A stretch of 64,000 nucleotides of DNA from Plumapathes pennacea (lineage: Eukaryota; Cnidaria; Anthozoa; Antipatharia; Myriopathidae): NCBI GenBank assembly GCA_964036295.1, contig OZ038466.1:13860001-13924000 (forward strand), written 5' to 3'. This document shows, piece after piece, positions 51,547-60,271 of this stretch. The notes below the pieces were generated by a model. The model was given only the letters and a program-made list of their open reading frames with translations. It ran no database searches and was not told the origin of the DNA. Position 1 is the first letter of the stretch; the number at the start of each line of letters is the position of its first letter. Made by a program: the position numbers and the translations under genes.

Positions 51547-52182
51547 TTACAACTGTTCGTCGAAGTTTTTTTTGCACGTCTTTTTGACTTTATCGAGGAA
51601 CAAAAATTCAAAGGGATTTAATTTGCAGAACGATTCAGGCGTTACACCATTTTCTTTTGAGATCAAGTTGAAGTGTGTTTTTGAGTTTGGTGGGTATAAT
51701 ATCATATGTGAACAATTTTGTCGTAATTTACAAGGCACGTCGTAGTAGCTTTGCGATAGATAAATTGGTGAAATTCCATGATGTCTTCCATCAGTGAAGT
51801 GATTCGCGATCTTACCCTGGGTACGTTCTGAAGCGTTCACCAAATCATCAAAAACAACAATCTTTCTGTTATTGTGGGGATACTCACAAGTGTCTTTTAT
51901 GTCATCTTCGCCGAGAACGTTTAAAACATTATATCCAACTTTACGTGAGATACCATTCATAAATTTCATAAGGTCTTGTATTTTGTCTTGATGAAAATTG
52001 GGTGTATGAATAAAACATTCGTCGTAATAGACTAATGGATTTCGTAACATATGCATCAAAGTGTTAGTTTTTCCACATCCTGATTGTCCACAAATCAACA
52101 TTCTAAAATCTTCAGGAAGAAATGGTACCACTCTCTTGTCGTGTGTTTTCGTGCTGTACGTGTCATAATTTGGTATTTTCAT
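51547..52182 (-). CDS. FtsK/HerA-type genome-packaging ATPase
   Basis: 211 residues. Walker A is GQSGCGKT (32-39). Walker B is IVVFDDL (about 108-114). A downstream sensor-like segment, GISPIYLSQSYYDVP, follows. This is the A32-like packaging ATPase found in Mavericks, virophages and large DNA viruses, which pumps the genome into the capsid. ATG follows GTATAA. It is the first leftward gene, back to back with a rightward structural gene 87 bp away. Confidence 0.93.
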   Translation of the reverse strand: MKIPNYDTYSTKTHDKRVVPFLPEDFRMLICGQSGCGKTNTLMHMLRNPLVYYDECFIHTPNFHQDKIQDLMKFMNGISRKVGYNVLNVLGEDDIKDTCEYPHNNRKIVVFDDLVNASERTQGKIANHFTDGRHHGISPIYLSQSYYDVPCKLRQNCSHMILYPPNSKTHFNLISKENGVTPESFCKLNPFEFLFLDKVKKTCKKNFDEQL

Positions 52183-52269
52183 TTATACATTATGTTACAC
52201 AAGTTGAAGAGTTAAGCGTCATTTGAAAGTTAAATAGTTGAATAATTGTGTTATGTAACTTAAGTATAT
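52183..52269. promoter_or_regulatory. Divergent promoter region of the Maverick
   Basis: The 87 bp between the ATPase gene (leftward) and the first rightward gene must hold both promoters. The rightward start reads TTAAGTATAT-ATG and the leftward one CATAATGTATAA-ATG. Leaders are too short for a separate TATA box and mRNA leader of normal length. Confidence 0.5.
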
Positions 52270-53316
52270 ATGGAAGTTGAAGAAATAAGACGTTTGGCTG
52301 AGAGAGAAAAAAAGGCTCACAACATTATAAAACCAATTTCAGACCAAATTTCAATGGAAAAAAATCGTTCCATCGATCGGGATATTTTTGGGGAACAAGC
52401 TTTTAAGCCTCTTGTACGAATGCAAGAAAAAGTTCAAAGAGAATTACGCGATGAAGACAAAAAAGAAATTGACGAACGGCAAGATTTATTGATTGGAAAG
52501 TTGGAAGAAGGACAAAAGAGAATCACAGATACTGTGGAAAATGTATTAACCCTAGATGTGAATGAATTTTTGAGAAATTTTACATCACCAGAGTTGGAAA
52601 AGTTACAATCTAAGATCGGATTAAATATCTCTGATTTAAATGAATTGACAAATGAAAAATTGAATGAAGTTATTACAAGTGTGAGAATTATTTTAACAAA
52701 CCAAAAAAAGAAGGCTTATAAAAATAGAGACCAAGTTTACGTTTCCGCGCTTAAAAAATTAATTGACACCATAAATGCGATAATTTCGTTGAGGGAACAT
52801 ATGATGTATAAAACTACGCAAACCAAGGGCTCTGGGACACGAAATTATAAGCAACCAAAACGCCATGCGTACAAAATAAATCAAGGGCAATATGGTGGCT
52901 TAAGTATTAATGTGCCTCGTCTGATGAACGAAATGATTGTCGAAGCAACAAAGGATGGGCGAAAAATATATGAAAATATGGCCGACAAAAGTTTGATCGA
53001 TTTATTGACGAAAAGATTTGACCCAAAAAAGAGGTATAGTTCCATGGCACGACAAGTTTTTAACGACTTGAATATGTTGGGAAATTTACCAATTCATAGA
53101 AGCTCTGGGAAGTCGAAACTTGGAGGATCAAATATTTATTATACAAGCGCAGGCCAATTGATTAGAAGACTTAAATTGTTGACTGGAACAAGGGCTGCAG
53201 GCAATAATAATCTTCACATTCGCAATGAGATATGGCAAATTATCGATTATCTTCATAAAAGTGGTGAAATAACGAGGGAACAACACGATTCTTATGTCAA
53301 TAAATTTTTAACGTGA
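52270..53316 (+). CDS. Conserved Maverick structural protein, helical
   Basis: 348 residues. The N-terminal half is highly charged and helical (REKKAHNIIKP..., KVQRELRDEDKKEIDERQ). A GQYGGLSINVP segment in the middle resembles a Gly-Gly processing site of adenain-type proteases. The C-terminal part (LLTKRFDPKKRYSSMARQVF...) ends in a compact helical domain. Proteins with this layout sit between ATPase and penton genes in other Mavericks I recall, but I cannot name a function. The ATG lies directly after TAAGTATAT. Confidence 0.6.
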   Translation: MEVEEIRRLAEREKKAHNIIKPISDQISMEKNRSIDRDIFGEQAFKPLVRMQEKVQRELRDEDKKEIDERQDLLIGKLEEGQKRITDTVENVLTLDVNEFLRNFTSPELEKLQSKIGLNISDLNELTNEKLNEVITSVRIILTNQKKKAYKNRDQVYVSALKKLIDTINAIISLREHMMYKTTQTKGSGTRNYKQPKRHAYKINQGQYGGLSINVPRLMNEMIVEATKDGRKIYENMADKSLIDLLTKRFDPKKRYSSMARQVFNDLNMLGNLPIHRSSGKSKLGGSNIYYTSAGQLIRRLKLLTGTRAAGNNNLHIRNEIWQIIDYLHKSGEITREQHDSYVNKFLT

Positions 53317-53352
53317 CTTTTTAACTCGATTTTTTAATGTAAAGTATAATAT

Positions 53353-54123
53353 ATGAGCGACACAAGTCAAAATTATGATACACCAATAACTATTCAAAGT
53401 GTTGATGGAATAGGACCAAGTCACGATTTTGTCGTAAATTTTTCGGACCCAATCAGATTGCAAGAAAATATGGACCACTTGATAGCGTTACGAATTTTAG
53501 ACATGTCTTATTCATGGGAAAATTTGAGCCGTGAGTACAATAATCATATTATAAAATACAGCAAAGACAATGGTTCGAGTTGGAGGATAATAAGGTTCCC
53601 AGATGGAAACTATTCGTATCGTGACCTCAATGATTACATAGATTATGTCATTCGAGGCAACGGCGATCCTATAGATAAGGACAAAGCAGGAATTCAACTT
53701 TCTTTTGACAAAGCAGTTTTTAAGTGTTTATTTACACTCGAAGATAATTATCAAGTCGACTTGTCTCAGGGTGAATTTCATAAATTAGTGGGTTTTGGTC
53801 CACAAATTCTGACTGCGACTTCGTTCAGTCAGGTAATTCCTAATATTACGAGAGATGTGGATGCGTTACTTTTACGCTGCAGCATACTCTCAAACACCAT
53901 TGATTCTGGGGGTCATGGGGATGTCTTATTTTTCGTGAACGTCGATAATTTGCCTCTCACGTTTCCATTTCATCAAGAGCCGATCCATTTGTCGTTCAAT
54001 AAATTAAATACCACGACGATAAAACAAATACGAATTTATATAACTGATACACTTGGGCGGCCTGTAAACTTAAACAATCTTCCAATTAATCTTAATTTAT
54101 TGTTGAGGAGTGTGCCGAGATAA
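53353..54123 (+). CDS. Minor capsid (penton-like) protein, single jelly-roll
   Basis: 256 residues starting after AAAGTATAATAT. Beta-rich throughout, with ENMDHLIALRILDMSYSWENL near the start and a characteristic end IRIYITDTLGRPVNLNNLPINLNLLLR, typical of Polinton penton-type minor capsid proteins that form the five-fold vertices. Length and position, two genes before the major capsid protein, agree. No catalytic residues expected. Confidence 0.8.
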   Translation: MSDTSQNYDTPITIQSVDGIGPSHDFVVNFSDPIRLQENMDHLIALRILDMSYSWENLSREYNNHIIKYSKDNGSSWRIIRFPDGNYSYRDLNDYIDYVIRGNGDPIDKDKAGIQLSFDKAVFKCLFTLEDNYQVDLSQGEFHKLVGFGPQILTATSFSQVIPNITRDVDALLLRCSILSNTIDSGGHGDVLFFVNVDNLPLTFPFHQEPIHLSFNKLNTTTIKQIRIYITDTLGRPVNLNNLPINLNLLLRSVPR

Positions 54124-54162
54124 AAAATAAAATATTGAATGTTTGTGTAGATTATTGTATAT

Positions 54163-54555
54163 ATGAGTAGACGCGAACGTGATGAATTCGGTGATTACAT
54201 TTACGAAGAAGAATATGGTGCAGGATGGGGGGACATTGCTTCAAAAGTTTTTGCAAAAGTTACAGGTGAAACGGCAAAAAAGATAGCCGCAAAGGCGCTT
54301 GAAGAAGGTATAAAGGCTGGTTCAAAAAAAGTTGGGGAAAAAACTGGAGATTTGATAAGTGATAAACTCGAAGACAAATTTGGAAAAAAGAAAAAACAAA
54401 ACGTCACATCAGAAACTAAGCCCTTACCCCCGATTGAAACAACAAATACGAAAGGCGATCAAATAGTCAAACAATTACAAAAACTTTCAAACACAAAAAT
54501 CAATTCTTTAAAACCATCTATATCCTCTCAATTTGATGAAATATTAGACATGTAG
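54163..54555 (+). CDS. Small basic virion-associated protein
   Basis: 130 residues after ATTATTGTATAT. An acidic start (DEFGDYIYEEEYGAGWGD) is followed by an amphipathic, Ala/Lys-rich helical region (AKKIAAKALEEGIKAGSKKVGEKTGDLI) and a Lys-rich patch KKKKQN. It sits between penton and major capsid genes. An internal core or membrane-active role like adenoviral small proteins is possible but unproven. Confidence 0.6.
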   Translation: MSRRERDEFGDYIYEEEYGAGWGDIASKVFAKVTGETAKKIAAKALEEGIKAGSKKVGEKTGDLISDKLEDKFGKKKKQNVTSETKPLPPIETTNTKGDQIVKQLQKLSNTKINSLKPSISSQFDEILDM

Positions 54556-54584
54556 CATGTTTGCTTATGTAAACAATATTATAT

Positions 54585-55940
54585 ATGGGTAATTTTAGAT
54601 CTCCTGATGTGCTGAAAAGATACGAATACTTTCCATTTGAGCTTCAAAATGTGATACGACTACCCGCCAACGATCAATTTCAAGCAAAAAATGGATATAA
54701 ATTTAGTGTGGATAGTTCTGGCGATTCATATCCGCAAGATCTGTACAACGCTTATCTTGAAATCGATTTTAAACTTGAACAAAAAGACGGTGGCGGCGGA
54801 TATGCTGCAGTTAATGAAGTTGCGACGATTAATGGTGCGCACGCTATGATAAACAAGATAAACGTGTCATTTGGAGGTGATGATTTGGTTAACATTCCAA
54901 ACTGCAACCATGCAGTCAACGTAAAAAATTTGCTCGATTATAGCGATGAATATGGACGGAAAATAGGCCCAGCGACTTTCCACTACCTCGATACTTCGAC
55001 ACACGCGAATTCTAAAGAGTATTTATATCGACAAGTCACTCATCGACGAAATGCGGCCAACAATGCAGATGAAGCGGGGCTCATGATCGATTCAAAAAAT
55101 CCAAATTTCAACGAGGGTTTCTCAAAACGTAAAAAGTTGCTCGAGGCAGCAGCCACAAACAACGTAGTCATACCTTTGAACCGTTACAATTTTTTCAAAA
55201 GTTTCAAAAATCAGATAGCCCCTAATGGTTTGATAAATATTACTCTTGACCTCGAGAATGACGATAACTTTATTTTCAGATTCCAAGGAGAAATATCGAG
55301 ATATGTCGTCACAATGATGCGATTATGGGTGCCAAAATTAATATTTAATAGCACAGGTTTAGGCCTATACGCCGACCAATATTTGAAACCCCGCACTTGG
55401 ACATTTTTGATGGAAAAAGTAGAATCAAGCGAGCCAATTCGAAGTCAATCAGGAACGTGGCGCATAAGTACGGGCGAAAGTCGTCCAAAACATTGCTTCC
55501 TTTGGGCTTTGAACAATGTAAAAATGAACTCTCAGTTTCACAATATGTTCCTATTCAACACTTACAATATGGCAAATGCTCGAACTTTCACAAAAGCACA
55601 GCTTCAACTTGGAAACAGTGAATTTTATCCACAAATCGACATGAACCCAACAACACAAATTTCTAAAACTTTCCGACAAGTATTCCAGTACAACAAAAGT
55701 TTTAACGACTATCTGAGTTCAACAAGCATCGATCTGAAGACGTTTCAAGACCTTTATGGATTGTTATATTTCGATCTCAGAAATCAAGAAAGTGAACTAA
55801 AAAGTGCGATGCCAAAATTGACGTTTTCTTACACTTTGAATGACGTTCCAAATGCAGATATAATTTTCTTCGCCCTAATCTTATACGAAAAAGATGTGAG
55901 TATCGACATAGCTTCAGGAAAAGCAAAATTGCGTGTTTAA
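54585..55940 (+). CDS. Major capsid protein, double jelly-roll
   Basis: 451 residues after CAATATTATAT. Marker segments of Polinton capsid proteins: an N-terminal YFPFELQNVIRLP, SYPQDLYNAYLEIDFKL in the first barrel, and in the second barrel QYNKSFNDYLSS, FQDLYGLLYFDLRNQ and PKLTFSYTLNDVPNADIIFFALILYEKDV at the C-terminus. It forms the trimeric hexon-like capsomers of an icosahedral particle. The frame is intact and of normal length, so the element could encode a particle. Confidence 0.93.
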   Translation: MGNFRSPDVLKRYEYFPFELQNVIRLPANDQFQAKNGYKFSVDSSGDSYPQDLYNAYLEIDFKLEQKDGGGGYAAVNEVATINGAHAMINKINVSFGGDDLVNIPNCNHAVNVKNLLDYSDEYGRKIGPATFHYLDTSTHANSKEYLYRQVTHRRNAANNADEAGLMIDSKNPNFNEGFSKRKKLLEAAATNNVVIPLNRYNFFKSFKNQIAPNGLINITLDLENDDNFIFRFQGEISRYVVTMMRLWVPKLIFNSTGLGLYADQYLKPRTWTFLMEKVESSEPIRSQSGTWRISTGESRPKHCFLWALNNVKMNSQFHNMFLFNTYNMANARTFTKAQLQLGNSEFYPQIDMNPTTQISKTFRQVFQYNKSFNDYLSSTSIDLKTFQDLYGLLYFDLRNQESELKSAMPKLTFSYTLNDVPNADIIFFALILYEKDVSIDIASGKAKLRV

Positions 55941-55983
55941 ACGTGTGTGATTAAAAAAGTGTTGCTTATATAACGCATAATAT

Positions 55984-56877
55984 ATGACGAATTATTTTTC
56001 TCATGGTGTAAGTCTCAGCGAAGGACAAATGCAGTCGCTACAAAACGCAATCCAAAAATCAATGCCAATCACTCTTCGGTTGGCCAACAATCAACTTTCA
56101 GGAAATCATATGCTGAACCTCACGAAGTCTCAAATTGGAAGAATTCAAAAAGCAATGAGTAACGGAACTGGTGTTGACGTTAAAATTAGTAAAACAGGTG
56201 TCCGAAAAATAATGGGCTCAGGATGGGGACGCTCGTTATTTAGAGTTGGACGTACGATGTTGCCTAAGTTACTGAAAACAGGTGTAAAAAAAGGTATAAA
56301 AACAGCTGGCCCGGGGTTGCTAACTGGCCTTTTCAGTAATTTAGGGAGTCGCGCAACAGATGCCGTCTTGGGTTCGGGTCAAAGTGGTGGATTTCTTATG
56401 CCTGATTCGTTTTCCAGAATTCTTCCGTACAGACATCTATTAACCACAAAACAAGAAAGTGACCTTGCAAGGGGGTTGAGCTCGATGGCTCCCGTATTTC
56501 TCAAGGCCACCAAATCGCAACGAGGGGGGTTCATGGGTGCCCTACTTGCAAGTATGTTAATACCAGCAGCTATTGCAGGGGCCACTGAATTGGTGTCTGG
56601 AAATGGTATGCAAAATAGACCTTCATATCGTTCTAGAGGCCCTTCAAGACGCACTTGGCCCCAACCTAGAGTTTCTACACAAGATGGAGGATTAGTGATT
56701 CCTCAAGAAGGTGGAGACGTTTTTCCATATAGGAGTCCCCCTTTTTTCGGAAGTTGGCGAGGCGAAGGAACAAAAAAAAAAAAATCAGGAAAAGGATTAA
56801 TGATGGGGGATTATTACACACCAAGAACAAAACGAAAGTTCGACAGGACAGTTTATTCGATGTTGGGCGCTATATAA
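55984..56877 (+). CDS. pX-like/membrane-active minor virion protein
   Basis: 297 residues after GCATAATAT. The N-terminal domain FSHGVSLSEGQMQSLQNAI ... ITLRLANNQLSG ... LTKSQIGRIQKA is widely repeated in Polinton proteins of cnidarians. Basic patches (GWGRSLFRVGRTMLPKLLKTG) and a hydrophobic stretch GALLASMLIPAAIAGATELVSG follow, with Gly-Gly segments (GQSGGFLM, TQDGGLVIPQEGG) that look like adenain sites. This recalls adenovirus pVI/pX. The last 40 codons overlap the protease gene, and a 13-A run at 56772-56784 lies in the overlap. Confidence 0.75.
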   Translation: MTNYFSHGVSLSEGQMQSLQNAIQKSMPITLRLANNQLSGNHMLNLTKSQIGRIQKAMSNGTGVDVKISKTGVRKIMGSGWGRSLFRVGRTMLPKLLKTGVKKGIKTAGPGLLTGLFSNLGSRATDAVLGSGQSGGFLMPDSFSRILPYRHLLTTKQESDLARGLSSMAPVFLKATKSQRGGFMGALLASMLIPAAIAGATELVSGNGMQNRPSYRSRGPSRRTWPQPRVSTQDGGLVIPQEGGDVFPYRSPPFFGSWRGEGTKKKKSGKGLMMGDYYTPRTKRKFDRTVYSMLGAI

Positions 56878-57338
56878 AACCTCGATTTGTAAACATTCCG
56901 ATAAGCAATTTTGACATCATCAATTGGGTAAAATACCTCAAAATTCGCAACTTCAATGGTGTGATTTCAAAAGATCAAATGAAAAACGAAATGAAAAAAG
57001 GATATTGGGTGATAAATTTAGACGATCAAATCGGCCCAGGAACTCATTGGGTGTTATTGATTGTTAAAAAAGACAGAATTCTATATTTCGACTCATTTGG
57101 AATGAAACCGCCAATGCGTGTTTTACAACTCTCAAAAAGCATGAATTTACCATATTTTTACAACTCAAGTCAGTATCAACATTTGAAAAGTGTGTTGTGT
57201 GGATATTTTGTTTTGTACTTCATGAACGAAATGAATAAAGGAAAGAGTTTTTACGAAATTGTCAGAAAGTTATCGATGAAAGACATGATAAAAAACGAAA
57301 AATTCATAGTTGATTATTTTACAAATCATCGTCACTAA
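56733..57338 (+). CDS. Adenain-like cysteine protease (maturation protease)
   Basis: The open frame begins after the TAG at 56730. The first recognisable protein residues start around the TTG at 56754. Catalytic residues, numbered from that TTG: His98 in GTHWVLL, Asp113 in LYFDSFG, a Gln near 140-142, and Cys149 in SVLCGYF, in the order of adenovirus protease and Ulp1-like enzymes. It would cleave capsid precursors at Gly-Gly type sites, which neighbours contain. There is no in-frame ATG upstream of the domain and no TATAT-ATG box, so expression as a -1 extension of the pX-like gene is likely unless a base is missing. Confidence 0.88.
   Translation, partial: ESPFFRKLARRRNKKKKIRKRINDGGLLHTKNKTKVRQDSLFDVGRYIKPRFVNIPISNFDIINWVKYLKIRNFNGVISKDQMKNEMKKGYWVINLDDQIGPGTHWVLLIVKKDRILYFDSFGMKPPMRVLQLSKSMNLPYFYNSSQYQHLKSVLCGYFVLYFMNEMNKGKSFYEIVRKLSMKDMIKNEKFIVDYFTNHRH
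56772..56784 (+). other. 13-A slippery run, candidate -1 frameshift site
   Basis: In the pX-like gene the codons are ACA AAA AAA AAA AAA TCA. Slippage by -1, in translation or by polymerase stuttering in transcription, leads into the protease frame. The protease frame is closed by a TAG at 56730 and lacks an ATG before 56979. An assembly error in the homopolymer is the main alternative. Confidence 0.45.
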
Positions 57339-57351
57339 AAAACGTAATTAT

Positions 57352-58494
57352 ATGGGATACATAAATGATTCAACACAAAACCGTTCTCATCATCAAGATA
57401 GTTTGATAGGAGGCGGTGTTACTATTATTGAGCAGGCAACAGGCCGTTTTATGGATGGAACGTTGACGAGTGAAATTGATATATCAAAAGATGGAAACGT
57501 AATTGGTTTCAAAAACCAAGGAGAAAAATACATGAGTGTCGACAAAGATCAAAATGTAGAATTTGAGAATCTACCAAAAGTTCCAACTCTTAAAAGTCCC
57601 AAGCCACTTGCTGTTAGTCAATATTTAAATCCAGCATTAACAAAATTGAAAGAAATTATATATGCGCCATTTACAGATCCATATTTGGTATCATTTGGAC
57701 ATCTAAGACAAATAGTAGCAGAATCGAACAACTACACACTTTCTATTATGAAACACATTTTCGATGAGGTAAAGTCAAAATACATTGACAAAACTGAAGG
57801 TTTAACAGAAAACCTCCCATGCAACAACTTTGAAATCAATAACGTTGAAACATTGAGAGTAAGGCAAATTAAGGGGCGCGGGACTCCAAAGGAATTGCAA
57901 ATTGTTGGAAAAATCGTCGGTCCAACATCTATATCTGATCTTGGGAAAATAACGACGGAGGATCAACTAGATTACATTCCAAATGTACGCACTATGTTAC
58001 AAAACATTCCTCAAATTGATTATGGACAACTCAATTTCATCAAAAGTAGTGATTATAGAACAGGACGTCTTCCCCGTTACAAAGACGAAAGGTTCCTTCG
58101 CAATCAATCACAACTACTCAATGGAAGTAATCGTAAAACCAGATTTTGGGAAGTTGCAACAACATCGTTAAACCCCTTTATGCCAAATATTACATCCTTG
58201 CGTTTTCTAGGAAGTGACGACACAATTGCCATAATGACGGTGTATTGTAACTCCGACGAAAGGTATTCAAAATCATTTTCTATAACGTTTTGGTGGAGAG
58301 ATCGCTATGACGACCCCACAACCCCATTTGAAGAAAAAAAAGAAACGTTATTGCTACAACAAACTGCCGACAAAGAGGCGCGCACGTTAACTTTACTCTT
58401 AAAAAAAGACGACTTATTTTTTATTAGCGCAAAAATACACGATGGCAAAAGTGGGTGTTACACGCCCCTTAAAATTGAATATCCAGGAATGTAA
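57352..58494 (+). CDS. Fibre-like protein 1
   Basis: 380 residues from the ATG at 57352, which follows CGTAATTAT; the open frame upstream to 57310 is ignored for that reason. It starts MGYINDS, shared with the next gene, then a beta-rich module FMDGTLTSEIDIS...GEKYMSVDKDQNVEFENLP, a helical shaft part, GLTENLPCNNFEINNVETLRV, and a C-terminal beta domain (SDDTIAIMTVYCNSDERY...). Likely an attachment spike. Host-range relevance is inferred from position and architecture only. Confidence 0.65.
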   Translation: MGYINDSTQNRSHHQDSLIGGGVTIIEQATGRFMDGTLTSEIDISKDGNVIGFKNQGEKYMSVDKDQNVEFENLPKVPTLKSPKPLAVSQYLNPALTKLKEIIYAPFTDPYLVSFGHLRQIVAESNNYTLSIMKHIFDEVKSKYIDKTEGLTENLPCNNFEINNVETLRVRQIKGRGTPKELQIVGKIVGPTSISDLGKITTEDQLDYIPNVRTMLQNIPQIDYGQLNFIKSSDYRTGRLPRYKDERFLRNQSQLLNGSNRKTRFWEVATTSLNPFMPNITSLRFLGSDDTIAIMTVYCNSDERYSKSFSITFWWRDRYDDPTTPFEEKKETLLLQQTADKEARTLTLLLKKDDLFFISAKIHDGKSGCYTPLKIEYPGM

Positions 58495-58504
58495 CGTATC
58501 ATAT

Positions 58505-60256
58505 ATGGGTTACATCAACGATTCAATAGCTGAAAATGAAAAACAAAAATATTCTGGTGGCACTAAAACAATTATAGAAACGGGAAAAGTTGCAAAATTT
58601 AAATCAGGTACATTAATTTCCCAAGTTGATATTCGCACGCCTTCAAATCACGACCTCGAATTTTACACCAATGATAACACCACAGACGTGAAAAATCTTA
58701 CTTTTAAAAGCTCTGGAATTGCAATATTTAAAGAAACCCCAACCATTGAAAACGCAATAAATAATCTTGCAAAAGATGATCAACTCGTTTTGGTTAAGAC
58801 ATTAAAAAGTGAAATTGGCAAAATAGACGCCTCAGACGCGAAGTTTAAAGACGGAACCTTGACAAAAGACGTCGACATAAGGCACGAACACAACGGACAA
58901 CTTCAATTTTACATTAATGGCAACAATCTTTATATGGCCGTCGACGACTTTCAAAATACTTATTTTAAACACATTCCGCGCTTACTCTCATCCACATCAA
59001 ATAATTTATCAACTGATACAGAGATGCTGACTGTTAAAACGTTCAATGATGAAATAAAAAAAATAAATGGCTCTCACCAAACACCAACTTTCAAAGACAA
59101 AAAAACAAAAATAAGTGAACTAGACGTGAGATTGTACGACGATGGTTGGTTCCGCGCAAGTACAGGATTTTATAGCCAAGGAGGTCATGAATTCATGCAG
59201 GTCGACAACAATAGCGATCAAGTTTATTTTTTAAACATTCCTTATGTGCTGCGCGCTTCATCAAAGGGAATAAAAAACGACAAAAACGAAGTAGATCAAA
59301 TTTGTCTTCTCAAAACATTAATCGAAACTGAAACTTCATTTGACACAAAAATTGGTAATTTAAAAAGAGATACAAATGCCTCAATGTTAACAGGCTTGAC
59401 AGACGCAATTGTGCAATGTAAGGACTACACCAATCAAAAAACAACTCAAACTTTAACAGACTCAAAAAATTACACTGATCAAAAAATATCGACACAAAAA
59501 ACTTACATCGATCAAGAAATTGCAAACATTCACACCCCTGGAGGGTCAAATTTCATAAATAAAGTCGATGGGTTGACTCAAGATTTGAAAGGTAATAATC
59601 ACAACATTACAAGTCTCAATAGTCTCACAGTTAAAGAAATCATCCCTTCGTCCCTTAAAACCCTCAGCGTAAAGGGCAAAATACAATGTGAATCAATATC
59701 TGAATACACATCGTTAGCACAAAAAAATTACGCCGCAACTGTTGGTTTCGTTTACGACCATAGCCCAAAATTTGACATAGCGTTTCTTGACTTCGTGAAT
59801 TCAACTCAAAGTGACGACAATGAACGATACCTCAACGTTTCAGAAACTAATTCATTTACAAAGTTTGGCCTCAACACAAATTTCATAACAGGCAGAAATC
59901 GCATGGCAAGGCGAAAACGCAAGTCAAATAAAGAAGAAATAAACATCGCTGCTTTCGAATTTGACGGTCAAGATGACACTTTGGTTTTCATGACTGTCTC
60001 TCTTCAAAAATCGTTAAATTATCCATCAAACGCCAATTTTTCAAGAAACGTTGACTTTGAAGTCGTGCAAGAATATACAGACAATCGGTTGTCACGTAAA
60101 ATTTTAGCAGCTGTAGACGTCACAGAAAGAAGCACAACGTCGAACTCATTTTGGGTCAAAAACGGTGATGTTCTTGTGTTTCGCGCACTCGAAAATGACA
60201 AAATCGACAAGTTTTCATTGTTTTTAAAATTTGAGTATTACCACCACAAAGCATAA
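58505..60256 (+). CDS. Fibre-like protein 2, with repeated shaft modules
   Basis: 583 residues from the ATG at 58505, placed after CGTATCATAT; an earlier in-frame ATG at 58442 overlaps the previous gene and lacks the box. It begins MGYINDS like fibre 1. At least three modules of the form FKxGTLxxxVDIR...LQFY...FKHIP recur in the first 270 residues, then a coiled or beta-helical stretch (DYTNQKTTQTLTDSKNYTDQK), GLTQDLKGNNHNITSLNSL and a C-terminal domain alignable with fibre 1. It appears to be a lengthened paralogue. Confidence 0.65.
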   Translation: MGYINDSIAENEKQKYSGGTKTIIETGKVAKFKSGTLISQVDIRTPSNHDLEFYTNDNTTDVKNLTFKSSGIAIFKETPTIENAINNLAKDDQLVLVKTLKSEIGKIDASDAKFKDGTLTKDVDIRHEHNGQLQFYINGNNLYMAVDDFQNTYFKHIPRLLSSTSNNLSTDTEMLTVKTFNDEIKKINGSHQTPTFKDKKTKISELDVRLYDDGWFRASTGFYSQGGHEFMQVDNNSDQVYFLNIPYVLRASSKGIKNDKNEVDQICLLKTLIETETSFDTKIGNLKRDTNASMLTGLTDAIVQCKDYTNQKTTQTLTDSKNYTDQKISTQKTYIDQEIANIHTPGGSNFINKVDGLTQDLKGNNHNITSLNSLTVKEIIPSSLKTLSVKGKIQCESISEYTSLAQKNYAATVGFVYDHSPKFDIAFLDFVNSTQSDDNERYLNVSETNSFTKFGLNTNFITGRNRMARRKRKSNKEEINIAAFEFDGQDDTLVFMTVSLQKSLNYPSNANFSRNVDFEVVQEYTDNRLSRKILAAVDVTERSTTSNSFWVKNGDVLVFRALENDKIDKFSLFLKFEYYHHKA

Positions 60257-60271
60257 TGTAACCAAATATAT

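Noticed and set aside
51527-51577. Upstream start for the zinc-binding protein at 51577
   Set aside because: The ATG at 51526 carries the GTAGTATAT start box and begins the conserved YCVK domain.
57310-57351. Upstream starts for fibre 1 (57310) and fibre 2 (58442)
   Set aside because: Both overlap the preceding gene and lack the start box, while MGYINDS at 57352 and 58505 is shared and boxed.
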